From Heterobilharzia americana (Eukaryota > Platyhelminthes > Trematoda > Strigeidida > Schistosomatidae), in assembly GCA_944470555.2 (NCBI GenBank), contig OX104127.1:161671276-161735275 (forward strand): a stretch of DNA of 64,000 nt. Reading direction: 5' to 3'. A model generated the notes under the pieces. That model saw only the letters and a program-made list of their open reading frames with translations, searched no databases and was not told where the DNA came from. Position numbers and translations under genes: made by a program. Below are positions 1 through 10,345 of this stretch, in pieces. Each line of letters opens with the position of its first letter. Position 1 is the stretch's first letter.

Positions 1-16
1 ATATATTGGAAATGAG

Positions 17-85
17 TGATGGTAATGATGGCGGTGATGATGATGATGATGATGATGATGATGACGACGACGATGATAGTAATAA
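17..85. repeat. GAT/GAC trinucleotide microsatellite
   Basis: Run of about ten GAT units followed by GAC units. It may be the tail of a LINE-B copy, since that family ends in GAT repeats, but no LINE-B 3' sequence precedes it. Confidence 0.85.
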
Positions 86-129
86 TGAACCAAATTAGTG
101 CATGTTGTATTGTTGTTGATGATGCAGAA

Positions 130-835
130 ATAATGAAGTTGAGACTAGTGTTGACGGTAAATGTTTTGAGTCATTCTTTCTGCTTACTAATTAGTAATTG
201 CCAAGAGGTGGCAGCTAACTGTACTCCATCTCGTCTGTTCAAACTGTCTGGATTCGCCGATATATGTAGGGCTTCGGCTGTCAGTCTTTCTTGGTATGGA
301 CCTTTTTGTAAAACTTTAGTTCCATCAAAGTGAATTTTGTGTCCCATTTCTACGGAGTGTAGCGCTATCATGGATTTGTTTTCTAGTTTCTTAACCTCTG
401 CTGAGGTTTTTGGGATCTGCTTTAAGCATAGTTTATGCTCATTGACTCTCACATTTACCTGCCTGGCTGTTTCCCCTACATATACTTCAGTACAATCACC
501 GGATTTGATTTGATAGACTCAGTTCTGTTGATTTTCTTTAGGTACTACATCTTTAACTTTTATTAAGCTAGAACGTAGGATATTTGTTGGGCGAAGGTTA
601 ACTCTCATGTTGTGTTTGTTGACAATCCTTCTTGTGGCAGTGCTTGTCCAGTTCTTCGGAGGCAGTTTCGACACATCCTTAATTTCATTTTTTTAAATAC
701 GTCTAACGAAACCTTTAGGATAATTGTTTGCTTCCAGTATGCGGTAAACTAACGTTAACTCTTCTTCCTTGTCCTCTTCCGTTGTAACAAGACGGCGTAT
801 ACACAATTTGTACTAATAAAATTATCGAATGACTG
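130..835 (-). pseudogene. PLE-2 fragment: RT tail, linker and GIY-YIG domain
   Basis: Minus-strand relic of a Penelope-like retroelement. From high to low coordinates it reads VYRILEANNYPKGFVRR (end of RT), then RVNLRPTNILRSSL (linker), then VYQIKSGDCTEVYVGET followed by RVNEHK, which is the GIY-YIG endonuclease signature with its VY and YVG elements. The C-terminal part continues as KIHFDGTKVLQKGPYQERLTAEALHI. At least two stop codons interrupt the reading frame (after VRRI and before VYQI). PLEs use this nuclease for target-primed insertion. The RT palm is missing. Confidence 0.85.
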
Positions 836-1227
836 TCACCAATGTCCTTTTCATCTGTTTTTTACAATCAAGATGAATATGAACTGGAGTATACATATAT
901 ACATACGCCATACAACAAAAGATATACAGTTTTACACTGAATGATTCAGTTATCATAATGTAGAAAGACAATGACTATACAAAGAGGATTAGACAAGGAG
1001 ATTAAATACACGTTTGTTTTGGATTCATTTATATGTATCCTTGATATTTTAATTTTGATTATTTCCTGAAGAAGCTCGGACCAGACTTCCATGAGAAACG
1101 TTGGAATTATTTGATTTCAAACCTGTTGTGACTTACACAAGTACAATGTATATGTGATGTCAACCTTTTACTCAGTGCTCAATATTTGGTATACTATACA
1201 ATCAAATATTGATCATAGTTTGTATAA
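836..1227. other. Unassigned AT-rich stretch with hammerhead-like motif
   Basis: Mostly unassigned. Positions 1064-1102 read CTGAAGA, then a poor stem, then GAAAC on the plus strand. This resembles a decayed PLE hammerhead, but stem II does not pair well. Confidence 0.3.
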
Positions 1228-2200
1228 GACTTTATATATTCCTAATTTTCTCTCCTTCTTTGTGATGACAAGGGTAGTAGAATTTTCCATCTATATAGGA
1301 CAGGTGCAGAATCATTTCCATTACTGCATGTATATGGTGTAGATTCGATAAACAAAGATTCAGTCGGTTATCAATCTCTCCCCATCTCCACCCAACTAAG
1401 TTAGTCTATAATGTTGTCGCTCTATCCCACCCTACTGTGTGGGATCTACTAATCTTGGTTTAGCTGAGTTTTGTGCTCTGTTATTTTAATCAACCCTGGC
1501 TTACTCCTTTGATCAACCTATATATTTGACCTGGGAAACATTTCAAGGGATCTGTTAAACCAGATTATTTTGCTTAATTGCATCGATAGGATATTTTAAC
1601 CTACAAAGCTTTTTTTCTAAGCTAGTTTGTTGGTTTGAATGCCGCTTTAATCCCTGACAGCCTTATTGAGTTTATATATTCCTCACTTTCTCCCTATGAT
1701 GGCAGGAGGTACCTCAGAAGCATTATGAAAAATTCTCAGTAAGGCTGGCTGGGATTAAAGTGGCATTCAAACCAACAAATTCACTTACAAACAACCTTTG
1801 TAGGTTAAAATATCCTATCGATGCAATTAAGCAAAATAATCTCGTTTACCAGATCCCTTGAAATGTTTCCCAGGTCAAATATATAGGTTGATCAAAGGAG
1901 TAAACCAGGGTTGATTAAAATAACAGAGCACAAAACTCAGCTAAACCAAGATTAGTAGATTCTAATAAGATAAGAAATCGGCTATAGCTGTATACGCATT
2001 CACACAGTAAGCTTGGATAGGGCGACTGTGTTGAAAACTAACTTAGTTTGGTAGAGGGAGGGATGGAGAGATTGATAACTGACTGAATCTTTGTTTATCC
2101 AATCAACACCAAATACTTGGAGTAATAGGAATGATTCTGCATCTGTCTACTAGCCTTGTCATCACACAGAAAGAAGAGGAAATTAGGAATATATAATGTC
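1228..2200. repeat. Long inverted repeat made of PLE-2 3' sequence
   Basis: Left arm 1228-1670 is the reverse complement of right arm 1735-2200, with small indels and a spacer of about 64 bp. The right arm begins inside the PLE-2 linker (GIKVAFKPTNSLTNNL) and runs through its 3' untranslated region. The same 3' sequence follows the PLE-2 RT fragment at 49.9-50.4 kb. Confidence 0.85.
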
Positions 2201-2335
2201 TGTTTCGAAGTTGTTGAGTTAGTTAGCTATCTGATATGAATATAGACAATAAATTGTGTCGGAAACGTTATCTAGTTAACGCTACTGTTACACTGTGTGA
2301 TACTTTTTTTTTAATAAACAGACTAAAATGAATAA
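1735..2335 (+). mobile_element. PLE-2 3' end
   Basis: Plus-strand copy running from the RT/GIY-YIG linker to the 3' end, finishing with an AATAAACAGACTAAAA-type tail. It matches 49860-50390 and 14640-15060 by eye. It forms the right arm of the palindrome at 1228-2200. Confidence 0.75.
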
Positions 2336-2408
2336 TCTTGAATAACCATAATATAAAACATTATTATTATTATTATTACTATTATTATTTGTTGTTTAAA
2401 ATGCTTAC

Positions 2409-2702
2409 AGTTGTTTGTTGAAGGCAATCAATTAAATGATAATACTGTTGTTCAAATAAATCCTTGACATCAGTTTTATATTCATCATTGCTTTTCTGTA
2501 TTATTTGTTCATTACAATAAAATTTATCACTTTCTAATTCATTCTTTATAATCTTTACTTTGTCATCGTCTCTCTCGTTATTTATAACGTTATTAATTGT
2601 ATTAGTATATTCAGTTAATTGATTCTTATACTTTTTCTTGCCTTCTAAAAATGCAGTTTCTGCTACAGCTTTCATCTCTGATAGACGTGATAGCCTAGCC
2701 TT
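2409..2702 (-). CDS. Shal: Shal/Kv4 potassium channel, C-terminal tail exon
   Basis: Internal exon of a voltage-gated K+ channel encoding cytoplasmic tail just after S6. It is 294 bp, exactly 98 codons, phase 0 at both ends. On the minus strand it follows a pyrimidine-rich tract ending in TTATTACAG and stops at a GTAAGC donor. It begins KARLSRL, which continues the AQK that ends the exon at 18082-18244, as Kv4 channels read AQK-KARLARI. Near its end LFEQQYYHLIDCLQQTT matches the Kv4 tail segment FE-Q-HHHLL-CLEKTT. The middle (about residues 15-75) is rich in Lys, Asn, Glu and Asp and is not conserved. In-frame ORF residues on either side are intron. Identification rests on these two flanking motifs and on continuity with the S6 exon. 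Schistosome introns are often long, so a 15.4 kb gap is plausible. Confidence 0.88.
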
Positions 2703-3174
2703 CTGTAATAAAAAAAGAATAATAATAATATACAATAATCATCTGAACTATATATAAGTACATACAATTAATATTCTTACTAAATGGGCTTCATTTTAAT
2801 GAAATCCTTTACTCATCGAAAGCTATAAAAAAACTGTTGTCATTTAAATAATATGAAACATAAAAAAATGGTATACAAACATATTTAAAGATACTTATGA
2901 GAATGAAATCCCCACTGATATCAACGGATCCGTATTTGAGTCCATATCCTAACATAACCCAAATCATTTCATTCCAAACCAAACTGTATACATTACACAT
3001 GAAGTGGCTATCATAAATCAACAGTCTAGTTGATAACATTGAAGCGATGCACTCTGGATTCCAATATCAGTAAGAATAACAATATTCACTGGAAGGTAGA
3101 TATATATTCAGCTGAAAAGTTTCAAGGAGGATGAAATGTGTAACCTGAATTTCACTGCTGGTCACTATCTATCT

Positions 3175-3290
3175 TCATATTCAACTTAGTTGACTTTACT
3201 GGTCACAAATTCTCATTGAAACTTCGGGAATCACTTCTCGAAGCTAGTCATTTCATTTGAAAAATCAGAAATTGATGGGTTTGTAGGCTT
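3175..3290 (-). mobile_element. S2 retroposon fragment (distal part)
   Basis: Contains the motif of the S2 flanking segment, GGTCAC...TTCTCATTGAAACTT, also seen at 37.28, 40.90 and 57.71 kb. No ribozyme is present. The stretches 2745-3170 and 3291-3635 show nothing recognisable. Confidence 0.5.
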
Positions 3291-3639
3291 GTCACCATCC
3301 TCGATCAACAAAAGCTTTCTTGGATCAAAAGGTTCTTTCTTATGCACGAAATTCAAGTTGATGTAGAAGAATTCTCCATTTAACTTTAATCATAAAATAG
3401 TCACTATCCGCACCTTTTGCTATAATATTGACAACTGTATTGTTTTGGTACTGGTTTATCTCCCTCTAGAAAAACTCTTTAATTGTCCGAACATAGTAAC
3501 TTGGTGGGGGGGATATTTTTCAGTCACACACTGAACGTAGTAGAATGAAGTAGTAAGTCCAACGAAAGGAACAATTAGGTAGACTTCTATCCTGAGTGAC
3601 TCAACATTCCCGCAAGTTTCGAAACTATGTGACGTGACA

Positions 3640-4015
3640 ATCCCAACCTAAAATTAATTAATAAACCTCCACAAACTTCCAAAGAGAATATATCTAGGTA
3701 TCATTGGTCACTAGCTTCGAGAGGTGATTCACGAAGTTCCAATGAGGACAGTTACTCAACGACGACACTGGATGGAAGTGGCGCTATATTATGAACAGAC
3801 AGAAGTAAGAAATATGGACCACTGGATTCCGACCCAAGGGTACAACCGTAACGTGGCAGCGACGAAACCTGAAGGTCATGGGTTCGATCCATAGCGAGAC
3901 AAGGTGGGGTCATGGGTGTTGACTGCTGAAGAGTCACATACTAGGACGAAACAGCTGTTCAGTACTCCCAGATTTCCAATGTCCCTCAAACTGATGTCAG
4001 TCCATGATGAGTCCC
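3640..4015 (+). mobile_element. S2 hammerhead retroposon
   Basis: S2 unit: leading segment with AGTTACTCAACGACG, tRNA-like region about 3815-3900 with B box GGTTCGATCC, then the hammerhead, then the 3' motif CAAACTGATGTCAGTCCATGATGA. The head resembles a Pol III internal promoter. Confidence 0.8.
3920..3966 (+). ncRNA. Hammerhead ribozyme (S2 type)
   Basis: Core CTGAAGA at 3926-3932 and GAAA at 3948-3951. Stem II is GTCA/GGAC, with one mismatch. The cleavage triplet is GTT, and stem I is ACTG/CAGT. Probably weak but not clearly dead. Confidence 0.7.
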
Positions 4016-4104
4016 AACCAATAACTGATGCAAAGTCTTGGAAATCTATCCAAATAAAGTGTAGTGTGATGCAAAGTTGTTGGACAGTGATCCGTGTACG
4101 TTTT

Positions 4105-4345
4105 CTAATAAGAAATATTTATCCTGGATGATGATTGAAGGTGAAATGAAAATCTGGACCATGGCTGAATTTAAATTAGCGACCACCGGGTTTCTTGCCC
4201 GGTGAGCTACGAGGTCCGACTGCTGAACACACTTTTATTTCACTTCAATCACCAAGCGTTTCGCCCTAATTTCGTCTGAATTTATGACGTATTACTATCG
4301 CTTGATAGTATTTACACTGGCTGCCTAACCAGGACTTCTCCCAAT
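4105..4345 (-). mobile_element. S4 tRNA-like element
   Basis: Begins with the S4 inverted-repeat end GATGATTGAAGGTGAAATG, followed by a reversed tRNA-like core in which the reverse complement reads GGACCTCGTAGCTC (A-box-like). The outer part (to about 4345) matches 15935-16060 reversed. Confidence 0.7.
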
Positions 4346-4667
4346 CACGAAATGTGGTCAGCTAGAGGCACTAAACAGTTTTCGCATCCGTTACTATAAC
4401 ATCTCAACAGTGTAATCTTAAGATTTTCTTAGTAATTGTACTCGGGAAGCATTAGGTCTTACATTGAACAGTTTATCATTCAGTTACACTTCTGAAATTC
4501 AATGGTTCAATGATTTCTGTCAATTCATTATACAGGAAAATCAATATTCAATGTCACTGATGAGTATTTGTTGTTGGCATAATCAATTTTATTAACCTTA
4601 TGGGTTACTACTTCTTATTGGTAATATCAAGGGATTCAACTTGAAATGAGTAAACAAATCTTATCAT

Positions 4668-4765
4668 TTTGACTGTCTGAGATAGCCAAGGTTTCGTAGA
4701 CTAGTAGTATTCATACTGGACCGTGGCCGGATCTTTCTGAATATTTCCGGCCATCCTTCAAATAT
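4668..4765 (-). mobile_element. S4 outer fragment
   Basis: Holds the S4 outer motif GACTGTCTGAGATAGCCAAGG followed by TTTCGTAGACTAGTA; same motif at 15738 and 44345. Truncated before the tRNA-like core. Sequence 4346-4667 shows nothing else. Confidence 0.65.
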
Positions 4766-4939
4766 TGTTAATCTCATGTTATTTTGATTATTGGATAAAA
4801 CATTTAGTCAATTATAACTTCAGACTGTATGTTTTTGGTCTCTTTCAATGCTTACATGATGTTCTGTTCATTTTATGTTCACTGGTTTAAAACCACACTA
4901 ATTTTCTTTCAGTGCTCAATAGAATGAATACTTTTCAAG

Positions 4940-5145
4940 TTGGTATTCATCATAGACTGATTTAAGTTAGAGGAATATTGGAAACTTGTGAGCACTGGAT
5001 AGCTATTTCGTCCAACTAGTATGGAACTCCTCAGCAGTGCGCACTCATGACCCCACCTACCCCATTACGGGTCGAACTCATGATTTTCGGGTTCTCTTTC
5101 CAGCACTTTATCCTTGAGCCACTGGGTCAGGTTTATCGTTACCAG
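4940..5145 (-). mobile_element. S2 hammerhead retroposon
   Basis: Minus-strand S2: 3' motif ATCATAGACTGATTTAAGTT, hammerhead, then reversed B box (GGGTCGAACTC) and reversed A-box region (GAGCCACTGGGTC). Moderately diverged. Confidence 0.8.
4992..5040 (-). ncRNA. Hammerhead ribozyme (S2 type), near intact
   Basis: Minus strand: stem I GCACTG/CAGTGC perfect, core CTGAGGA and GAAA intact. Stem II is GTTCC/GGAC with one bulged T. The cleavage triplet is ATC. Likely foldable. Confidence 0.8.
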
Positions 5146-5261
5146 CTGTAATTTTTCCAAAGAACTAATCTCTCCTGTTCTGTTGAACTTAGCACTTAAC
5201 AAATAGTTTATGCAAAACATATCTTATTGAAAGTACATTTTATGTGATATTCCAACATTGC

Positions 5262-5452
5262 AATGCCTAGTTGGTTGTAGCTAGCAGAGGAATTCAGGAT
5301 GTGAGTTTTGTCCCACTTTGGACTCATGAGCTGAAACTATCTACGCCCCAGTGAGTGATGTTGTCCCCACCAAGTCTCGAACCTCATACCCGTCGCTTCA
5401 AACACCAAGGCGTTACCCACTATGCCATGGAGGCACAATAGCCAGTGCATCA
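5262..5452 (-). mobile_element. S1 (Smalpha-like) hammerhead retroposon, decayed
   Basis: Minus-strand S1 with reversed tRNA-like head (GCGTTACCCACTATGCCATGG) and a decayed hammerhead: the core reads CTCATGA, and the GAAA position is altered to AAAA. Confidence 0.75.
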
Positions 5453-5561
5453 TGAATTCAAGAACAAATTTAAGAACAAAATATAACAATGACTATTCTT
5501 TCAATGGAAAGAGACATCAGATATCTTATCATCACTATCAAGAAACCTTGAGCAACTACAC

Positions 5562-5745
5562 ATAAATGTTAGTTGGTTGGAGGTAATCGGCAGAAAACCC
5601 TGGACCTAAGTTTCGTGCTTGTTAGCACTCGTCAGCAGGGTGTATTAGCAATCTGAAGGAAACTGGTTTTCACTGTGGGATTCGAATCCTCGCCACCTAG
5701 TGTTGCAGTCAGCAACGTTACCACTGAAACAACACTTCCCTCGAG
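5562..5745 (-). mobile_element. S3 hammerhead retroposon
   Basis: Minus-strand S3: 3' end GGTTGGAGGTAATCGGCAG, hammerhead, then reversed tRNA-like head with B box GATTCGAATCC. Joined head-to-head with the plus-strand S3 piece that starts near 5741. Confidence 0.85.
5597..5641 (-). ncRNA. Hammerhead ribozyme (S3 type), intact
   Basis: Minus strand: stem I ACCCTG/CAGGGT (6 bp), core CTGACGA, stem II GTGC/GCAC with loop TAACAA, GAAA, short stem III with loop TTAG, cleavage triplet GTC directly before CAGGGT. All core positions are canonical for a type I hammerhead. Confidence 0.9.
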
Positions 5746-5930
5746 GTTGCAGATACACCCTACTGACGAGTGCCAACAAGCACGAAATGTAGGTACAAGG
5801 TTTCCAGCCGACTGCCCCCAACCAATTAAAATCTGTCACTGTGCACCACAGTGGTGAACCTCCTAGCTTGGTGGCCACACTGCCAGTTAACCGACAGAAT
5901 TCTAATATGCTCACCAGTGATCAGTCAATG
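5741..5930 (+). mobile_element. S3 hammerhead retroposon, 3' half
   Basis: Plus-strand S3 lacking its tRNA-like head. It starts at TCGAGGTTGCAGATACACC and runs through the hammerhead and the tail (CTTGGTGGCCACACTGCC). Confidence 0.8.
5757..5801 (+). ncRNA. Hammerhead ribozyme (S3 type)
   Basis: Core CTGACGA at 5763-5769, stem II GTGC/GCAC perfect, GAAA at 5784-5787, cleavage triplet GTA. Stem I ACCCTA/CAAGGT has two mismatches. Confidence 0.75.
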
Positions 5931-5961
5931 AAAACAACTACATATACTTTTCTCCGTTTAG

Positions 5962-7235
5962 TTATAGTCCTCGATTATTATTACTTTTCCCTTGAGCTCC
6001 TAGTGGAACATAGGGCTTCACTAGCACGCCTCCACTACACTCTCTTCTCTGCACTCTTTTCAACCTGGTGCAACGACTGCCCACAAGCTTTCATGTCACC
6101 CTCAGCTGAGACGCCCAACTTGTCGTTTCCCATTTGGATTCCCCTCAAGTGACTGGCCTGGTGCGTGATGTCTCCAATCGGTCTTCTCACTGCATGCCCA
6201 ATTCATCTGCACTGTCTTCTGCATATCTGTTAGGTAATAGGTTCTTGCTTTATCGGTTCGTTGCTATGACAGACTTCCTTGTTGCTTATTCTTATTATTC
6301 TGGCCATCTGATTAATGTTCAGTACCGAGTGGGCGTAGGCGGCAGCTGTTGATGAATATCTGTAGTTTGTTGGAAGTGCTTTTCGTGACACGCCAAGTTT
6401 CTGAACCATATAGAAGCACTGACTTGACTGACATTGGTGTTGAAAATCCGGATGTTGTTCACGCTTTGTGCTGAGTGTTGTGCAGAAGATCACCACATTG
6501 GTTTCAGATTATTGAAAGCCTGTCTTGCTGTCTTCCTGATCCTGGCTGGCTTTAACGTCTTCATCTGTGTCTGTGTCAGCTGCAGTTGAAACAATGCTGC
6601 CTAAATGGTAGGTGAAAGAGACTACTTCCTTTAGATTTCTCCTGTCATCGCTGATTGGCGCTTGTTGTTGATATTGTTGTTGGTTGGGTAGCTTCATCAC
6701 CTCCGTCTTCTCTACATTCACCTGAAGGAAGTCTTGTCTTGGCTGCCTCGCCTCTTCTGTTAACTTGTTGGTTTTCACGTGTAATCTTCTAGTTTGTGCG
6801 ACAAGACATCAGACATAAATCATCATGGTTGGCGAAATCCAAATCTTCTTCTGGGGTCTTTTCATCGGTCAAACAGCGTTTGTCCCCCTTCTCGCTCCTC
6901 ACACGTCGTTGCATGATCCAGTCGACCACAATCAGAAAGATCATCGGTGATAGTAGGCAGCCTTCTCTTACTTCTGTCTTCACTTCACTTCAAAAGCGTC
7001 ACTGAGCTTCCCATTGTGAATCACTTGACATGTGGCATCTTCATATAGTTGTTGAATGAGGTTGATAAAGATTTGTGGCACTAAAACCGTAGTGTTGAAG
7101 CAATTGACAAATTACTTCTCGGTCAACGCTGTCGAAGGCCTTTTCAAAGTTGATGAGGTTGAGGTGAGGTAGAGAGTTGACTGCCATTCTATGCTCTGTT
7201 CTATGATGATGCATAGTCCTCAATATAAGCATAGA
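5962..7235 (-). mobile_element. RTE-like LINE, 5'-truncated copy
   Basis: Minus-strand non-LTR retrotransposon. In order it reads FEKAFDSVDREV (RT motif A region), EGCLLSPMIFLIVVDWIMQ (RT motif B), LDFAN-HDDLCLMS at the FADD catalytic box, the thumb (NVEKTEVMKLP, KEVVSFTYHLGSIVS), and the C-terminal region (MARIIRISNKEV). The 3' end has the family's ATGTTCCACTAGG-type sequence and a TAATAATAA tail at 5962. Several frameshifts break it, and there is no endonuclease domain. Resemblance to RTE elements such as schistosome SR2 is by motif only. Confidence 0.85.
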
Positions 7236-7713
7236 ATATGGGTACTGTAGATCGGTCTATTTAATATATGACACATTAATATAGTATTATTTAATCGATG
7301 ACCTTTGGAGCAAAGTTTATTGCTCACAACAATTTTTTTCACTCGATATATTATGTCATATTTTCCTCTTTCCTTTTGTTTTCATCTGTCAAGTATGTCC
7401 TTTAAAGTTAACACCTACTCTTGCGGATTCTTAAAATGTTCTCTGAATCAGCTGTTTTTCGAGTTAATAGTAAAATGAAGGAAAAATGTCATTTAAGACG
7501 AATATGTACTTTTGAGTGCAAAAAATTTATCATGATATTTCTATGCTGAATATGCTGATCTCGAATAGCACATTCTTCAACTTGGTGGATGAACCACCAC
7601 CACTAAAAACCGGATGCTAATTCAGTACAAACCGGTTGCTTGACACTACTTCCTCGAATATTAATATTATCAACACCATTCAGATGTAATATTTATTTCA
7701 TATTATTGATAGA
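7236..7713. other. No feature recognised
   Basis: AT-rich sequence between RTE and S1 copies; no repeat family, exon or RNA motif that I can support. Confidence 0.5.
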
Positions 7714-7884
7714 TAATGGTTAGCAGTGGAATCCAGGATGCACGTTTAGTCCTATTTTGGACTCTTCAGTTGGGTGTACCTCCCTCCCAGTGAACCATGT
7801 TGTTTGCACTAAGACTTGAACTCGGGACCGACCACTTAAAACACCACAGCGTTATTCAGTAGGCCACAGAGTTACGATAGCCCA
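7714..7884 (-). mobile_element. S1 hammerhead retroposon
   Basis: Minus-strand S1 from CAGTGGAATCCAGGATGC to the reversed tRNA-like head. The hammerhead core is TTGAAGA..., close to CTGAAGA with C3 changed; stem I is weakened. Confidence 0.8.
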
Positions 7885-8050
7885 AATAGGAGGAAACGCG
7901 CGTCCTGGATTCCACTATTAGCCAGCATTCATCATTGATATAAAATTAAAAGACAGGCAATATTGAGGCATTCATGAGGAAGCCCATATACCAATAGAGA
8001 CCGATCGAAATTGGTCCAATCAGCAATGGGATAATACAAATAACAATATT
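7883..8050 (+). mobile_element. S1 retroposon 3' piece plus next-unit 5' segment
   Basis: Plus-strand piece starting inside the ribozyme (AAATAGGAGGAAACGCG, then CGTCCTGGATTCCACT), then at about 7955-8050 the S1 leading segment (CCAATAGAGACCGATCG). It abuts the minus-strand S1 head-to-head. Confidence 0.75.
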
Positions 8051-8133
8051 ATTGATCATTTTCTTTGAAAATACTGTTTTGGGAGTGAATATGGTAAAAT
8101 ATTACATGCTGAAAATTCTATACTATATCAAAG

Positions 8134-8155
8134 CTATTATTATTATTATTATTAC
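8134..8155. repeat. TTA microsatellite
   Basis: Six or so TTA units; no LINE 3' end adjoins it. Confidence 0.7.
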
Positions 8156-8159
8156 CATT

Positions 8160-9110
8160 GAAGTAAATCACACAAATCCCCGTCTTCGTTTTGTTTGTTG
8201 TTCTACTGACTTTTCATGATATGATTTGACTGGTATCACGATTTAGCATACATCTGGAATCGTCGTTGAAATACTTCTATGGTACGTGTTAAACGTTGAA
8301 TTGATGAACAGGGGTTTAATGATCAACCTATCTCTCTACTTAATTATATTAGTCTTTACGGTTGTTACTCTGTCATAAGCTATTGTTTGGGTTGTGTTTT
8401 TTCCCATGCATAGCTATGGGTAACTTCTCTGCTAGATTAATCAACTTACTATTGTCTATAAATCTGAAATTAGCTTACTTTCTATGACCTAACTGATCCC
8501 GTTCAGCTATCTGGGTCTAATCTAAAAGACAGAATTGACAACAACACAATGCGATATCACCCATTCTCGCATTTTAAGTGTAAAAGATGCTTGGATGCAA
8601 CTAATATTCTAAGAAACAGCACACAGCTAACTTATAACAGATTAGTGGTCATTTATTGAAGGTTCAATTCAAGAAACGTATCAACCAGACACGAGATCTG
8701 ATTTCTACTTTACAATGAAAGCTTCAGGTAACTAGAGTCTACAACATAAGTGAGAACTCAATGTAGATAAAGGAGTATATGATGTCGAATGAGCTGATCA
8801 ATAATAAATATGTAATAGATGTGTACCTTGACAGAAGATTAAGAATTGTTGTTTTGCATCATCGGAACTACATTAGTAAGTTATGTGGTGAGAACTAGTT
8901 CCTTAGATCTGAAGACCAGGAGAATAGAACTGAAAATACGTAATTTTAAATATCTAAGGTTCTAAGTAAACTGAAAGCAGAGAGAGGGTAGTTACCACTG
9001 ACGTGTATGAACATCTTCCATCATCTGGTTCCGACATATTCTTTTATATATTCTACCAAAGGTGCGTAAATAAAATTGGCATTGTTTTTTAATATAATTG
9101 TTTTTATATG
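8160..9110. other. No feature recognised
   Basis: About 950 bp of intronic sequence without a match to any other repeat in the window that I could see. Confidence 0.5.
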
Positions 9111-9111
9111 A

Positions 9112-9385
9112 TAACGTCGTTGATTGGACCAAATGGATCGGTCTCTATTAGCATATAGGCTCCTGTGCAGATGCTTCGATATTGCCTACGTTCTAATTAT
9201 GTTAATGATGAATCGTGGCTAGCAGTGGAATCCACAATGCGCATTTCGTCCTATTTGGGACCTACTGGTCAGCTGGATGTACCTGCTTCCCAGTGAGTGA
9301 TGTTGTTCCTACCGGGATTCGGGCTCAGGCACTATCGCTTCAAACGCCAGCGCACTGTCCACTACACCACCAAGCTCATATGCCA
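9112..9385 (-). mobile_element. S1 hammerhead retroposon
   Basis: Minus-strand S1 with leading-segment sequence at 9120-9180 (GGACCAAATGGATCGGTCTC), hammerhead at about 9232-9285 and reversed tRNA-like head to 9380. The core carries an insertion (CTGACCAGTAG before GTCC), so it should be inactive. Confidence 0.8.
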
Positions 9386-9655
9386 ATAGAGACCGATAAA
9401 TTCGGTCCAGTCAACGATAGTATCATATAAAAACAATTATACTGGAACTATACCCATCGTAAAAGAAGTGGCTATCGTGGATCGGTGGTGCAATGCATAA
9501 CTCGCTGGTGTTTGATGTGATCGCTCCCGAGTCCGAATCCCAGTGGAAACAATATCACTCACTGGGAAGCAGGTACATCCAGCTGACGAGTCCGAAATAG
9601 GACGAAATGCTCATTGTGGATTCCACTGCCAGCCATGATCCATCATTGGCATTCT
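9376..9655 (+). mobile_element. S1 hammerhead retroposon
   Basis: Plus-strand S1: leading segment (CCAATAGAGACCGATAAATT), A-box-like region (GGATCGGTGGTGCAATGC), B-box-like GAGTCCGAATCCC, conserved CACTCACTGGGAAGCAGG, then the hammerhead and GGATTCCACTGCCAGCC. Forms an inverted pair with 9112-9385. Confidence 0.85.
9577..9621 (+). ncRNA. Hammerhead ribozyme (S1/Smalpha type)
   Basis: Stem I ATCCAG/GTGGAT (one mismatch at the cleavage side), core CTGACGA at 9583-9589, stem II GTCC/GGAC with loop GAAATA, GAAA at 9604-9607, cleavage triplet ATT. Stem III is very short, as in Smalpha. Confidence 0.82.
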
Positions 9656-9659
9656 TCTT

Positions 9660-9992
9660 TGTTCCATCTACTCAATATTACCTTTTGTTACACTTTTGAT
9701 AATTTGACAATAGAAGCAGATAATAAACATGTGTCCTATAGATGCCACAAACAAAAGAACGAGTGAAAGGTAGTGAAGATTAAATGAACTACTGTTTATC
9801 TACTAATCAATTGTATCAGCAGTCCTCTTAATAAGTAAAGCTAGAGATTTACGTAAGTCATGTATATATGAATGCTGTTTATAGGTATATGTAGACTTAG
9901 TTTTTAGACAGATTGGTCTAGGAATCTGATTTCTCGAGATCGGAAACCCCTTCTAAAGTGGTTACGTAAAGATGTAGTAAAACCTATTGCTA
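9660..9992. other. No feature recognised
   Basis: Unassigned intronic sequence between an S1 copy and a LINE-B 3' end. Confidence 0.45.
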
Positions 9993-10345
9993 GTTCTATA
10001 TTTGAGCCATGTGAGACGATGCAGACTAGGTGGTTGGGGTCCGCAGGACAAGAGAAACCAGTGGTTGGAGACTGACTGTAGGTGATATGGCTCAGAACCG
10101 ATGTGAGTGTCACAGATGTATACATACATTATCCTCATCTTAACGACACTATACCGAATCTCACCACTTTGTCATTCTTTCTTTCTTTCTTCTCGTACTT
10201 TATATTTCTTTTGACTGAATTTTCTTATCTTCATCTTTCACCTCACTACCTTTCTACTTGATGTACTGATATGAGGTGTGGCGGAAACTCGGACTGTTAC
10301 GCATGCCTGGCCCCTGGTCGTATGTTGATACTGATGATGATTGAT
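9993..10345 (+). mobile_element. LINE-B 3' end
   Basis: Plus-strand terminal piece: coding remnant PCETMQTRWLGSAGQEKPVVGD, UTR with TGATATGGCTCAGAACCGATG, the conserved GTACTGATATGAGGTGTGGCG and CTGGTCGTATGTTGATACTGATGATG tail. Confidence 0.85.

Noticed and set aside
16..333. Met-rich open frame over the GAT repeat
   Set aside because: It is the trinucleotide repeat translated; the opposite strand carries the PLE-2 relic.
1064..1102. CTGAAGA...GAAAC as a hammerhead on the plus strand
   Set aside because: Stem II pairs poorly and no stem I was found; kept only as a hint of PLE origin.
2809..3039. Minus-strand frame with MLGYGLKYG, recalling a K+ channel filter next to the Shal exon
   Set aside because: No TxGYGD, no pore helix or S6 around it, and the true filter exon is at 18082-18244.
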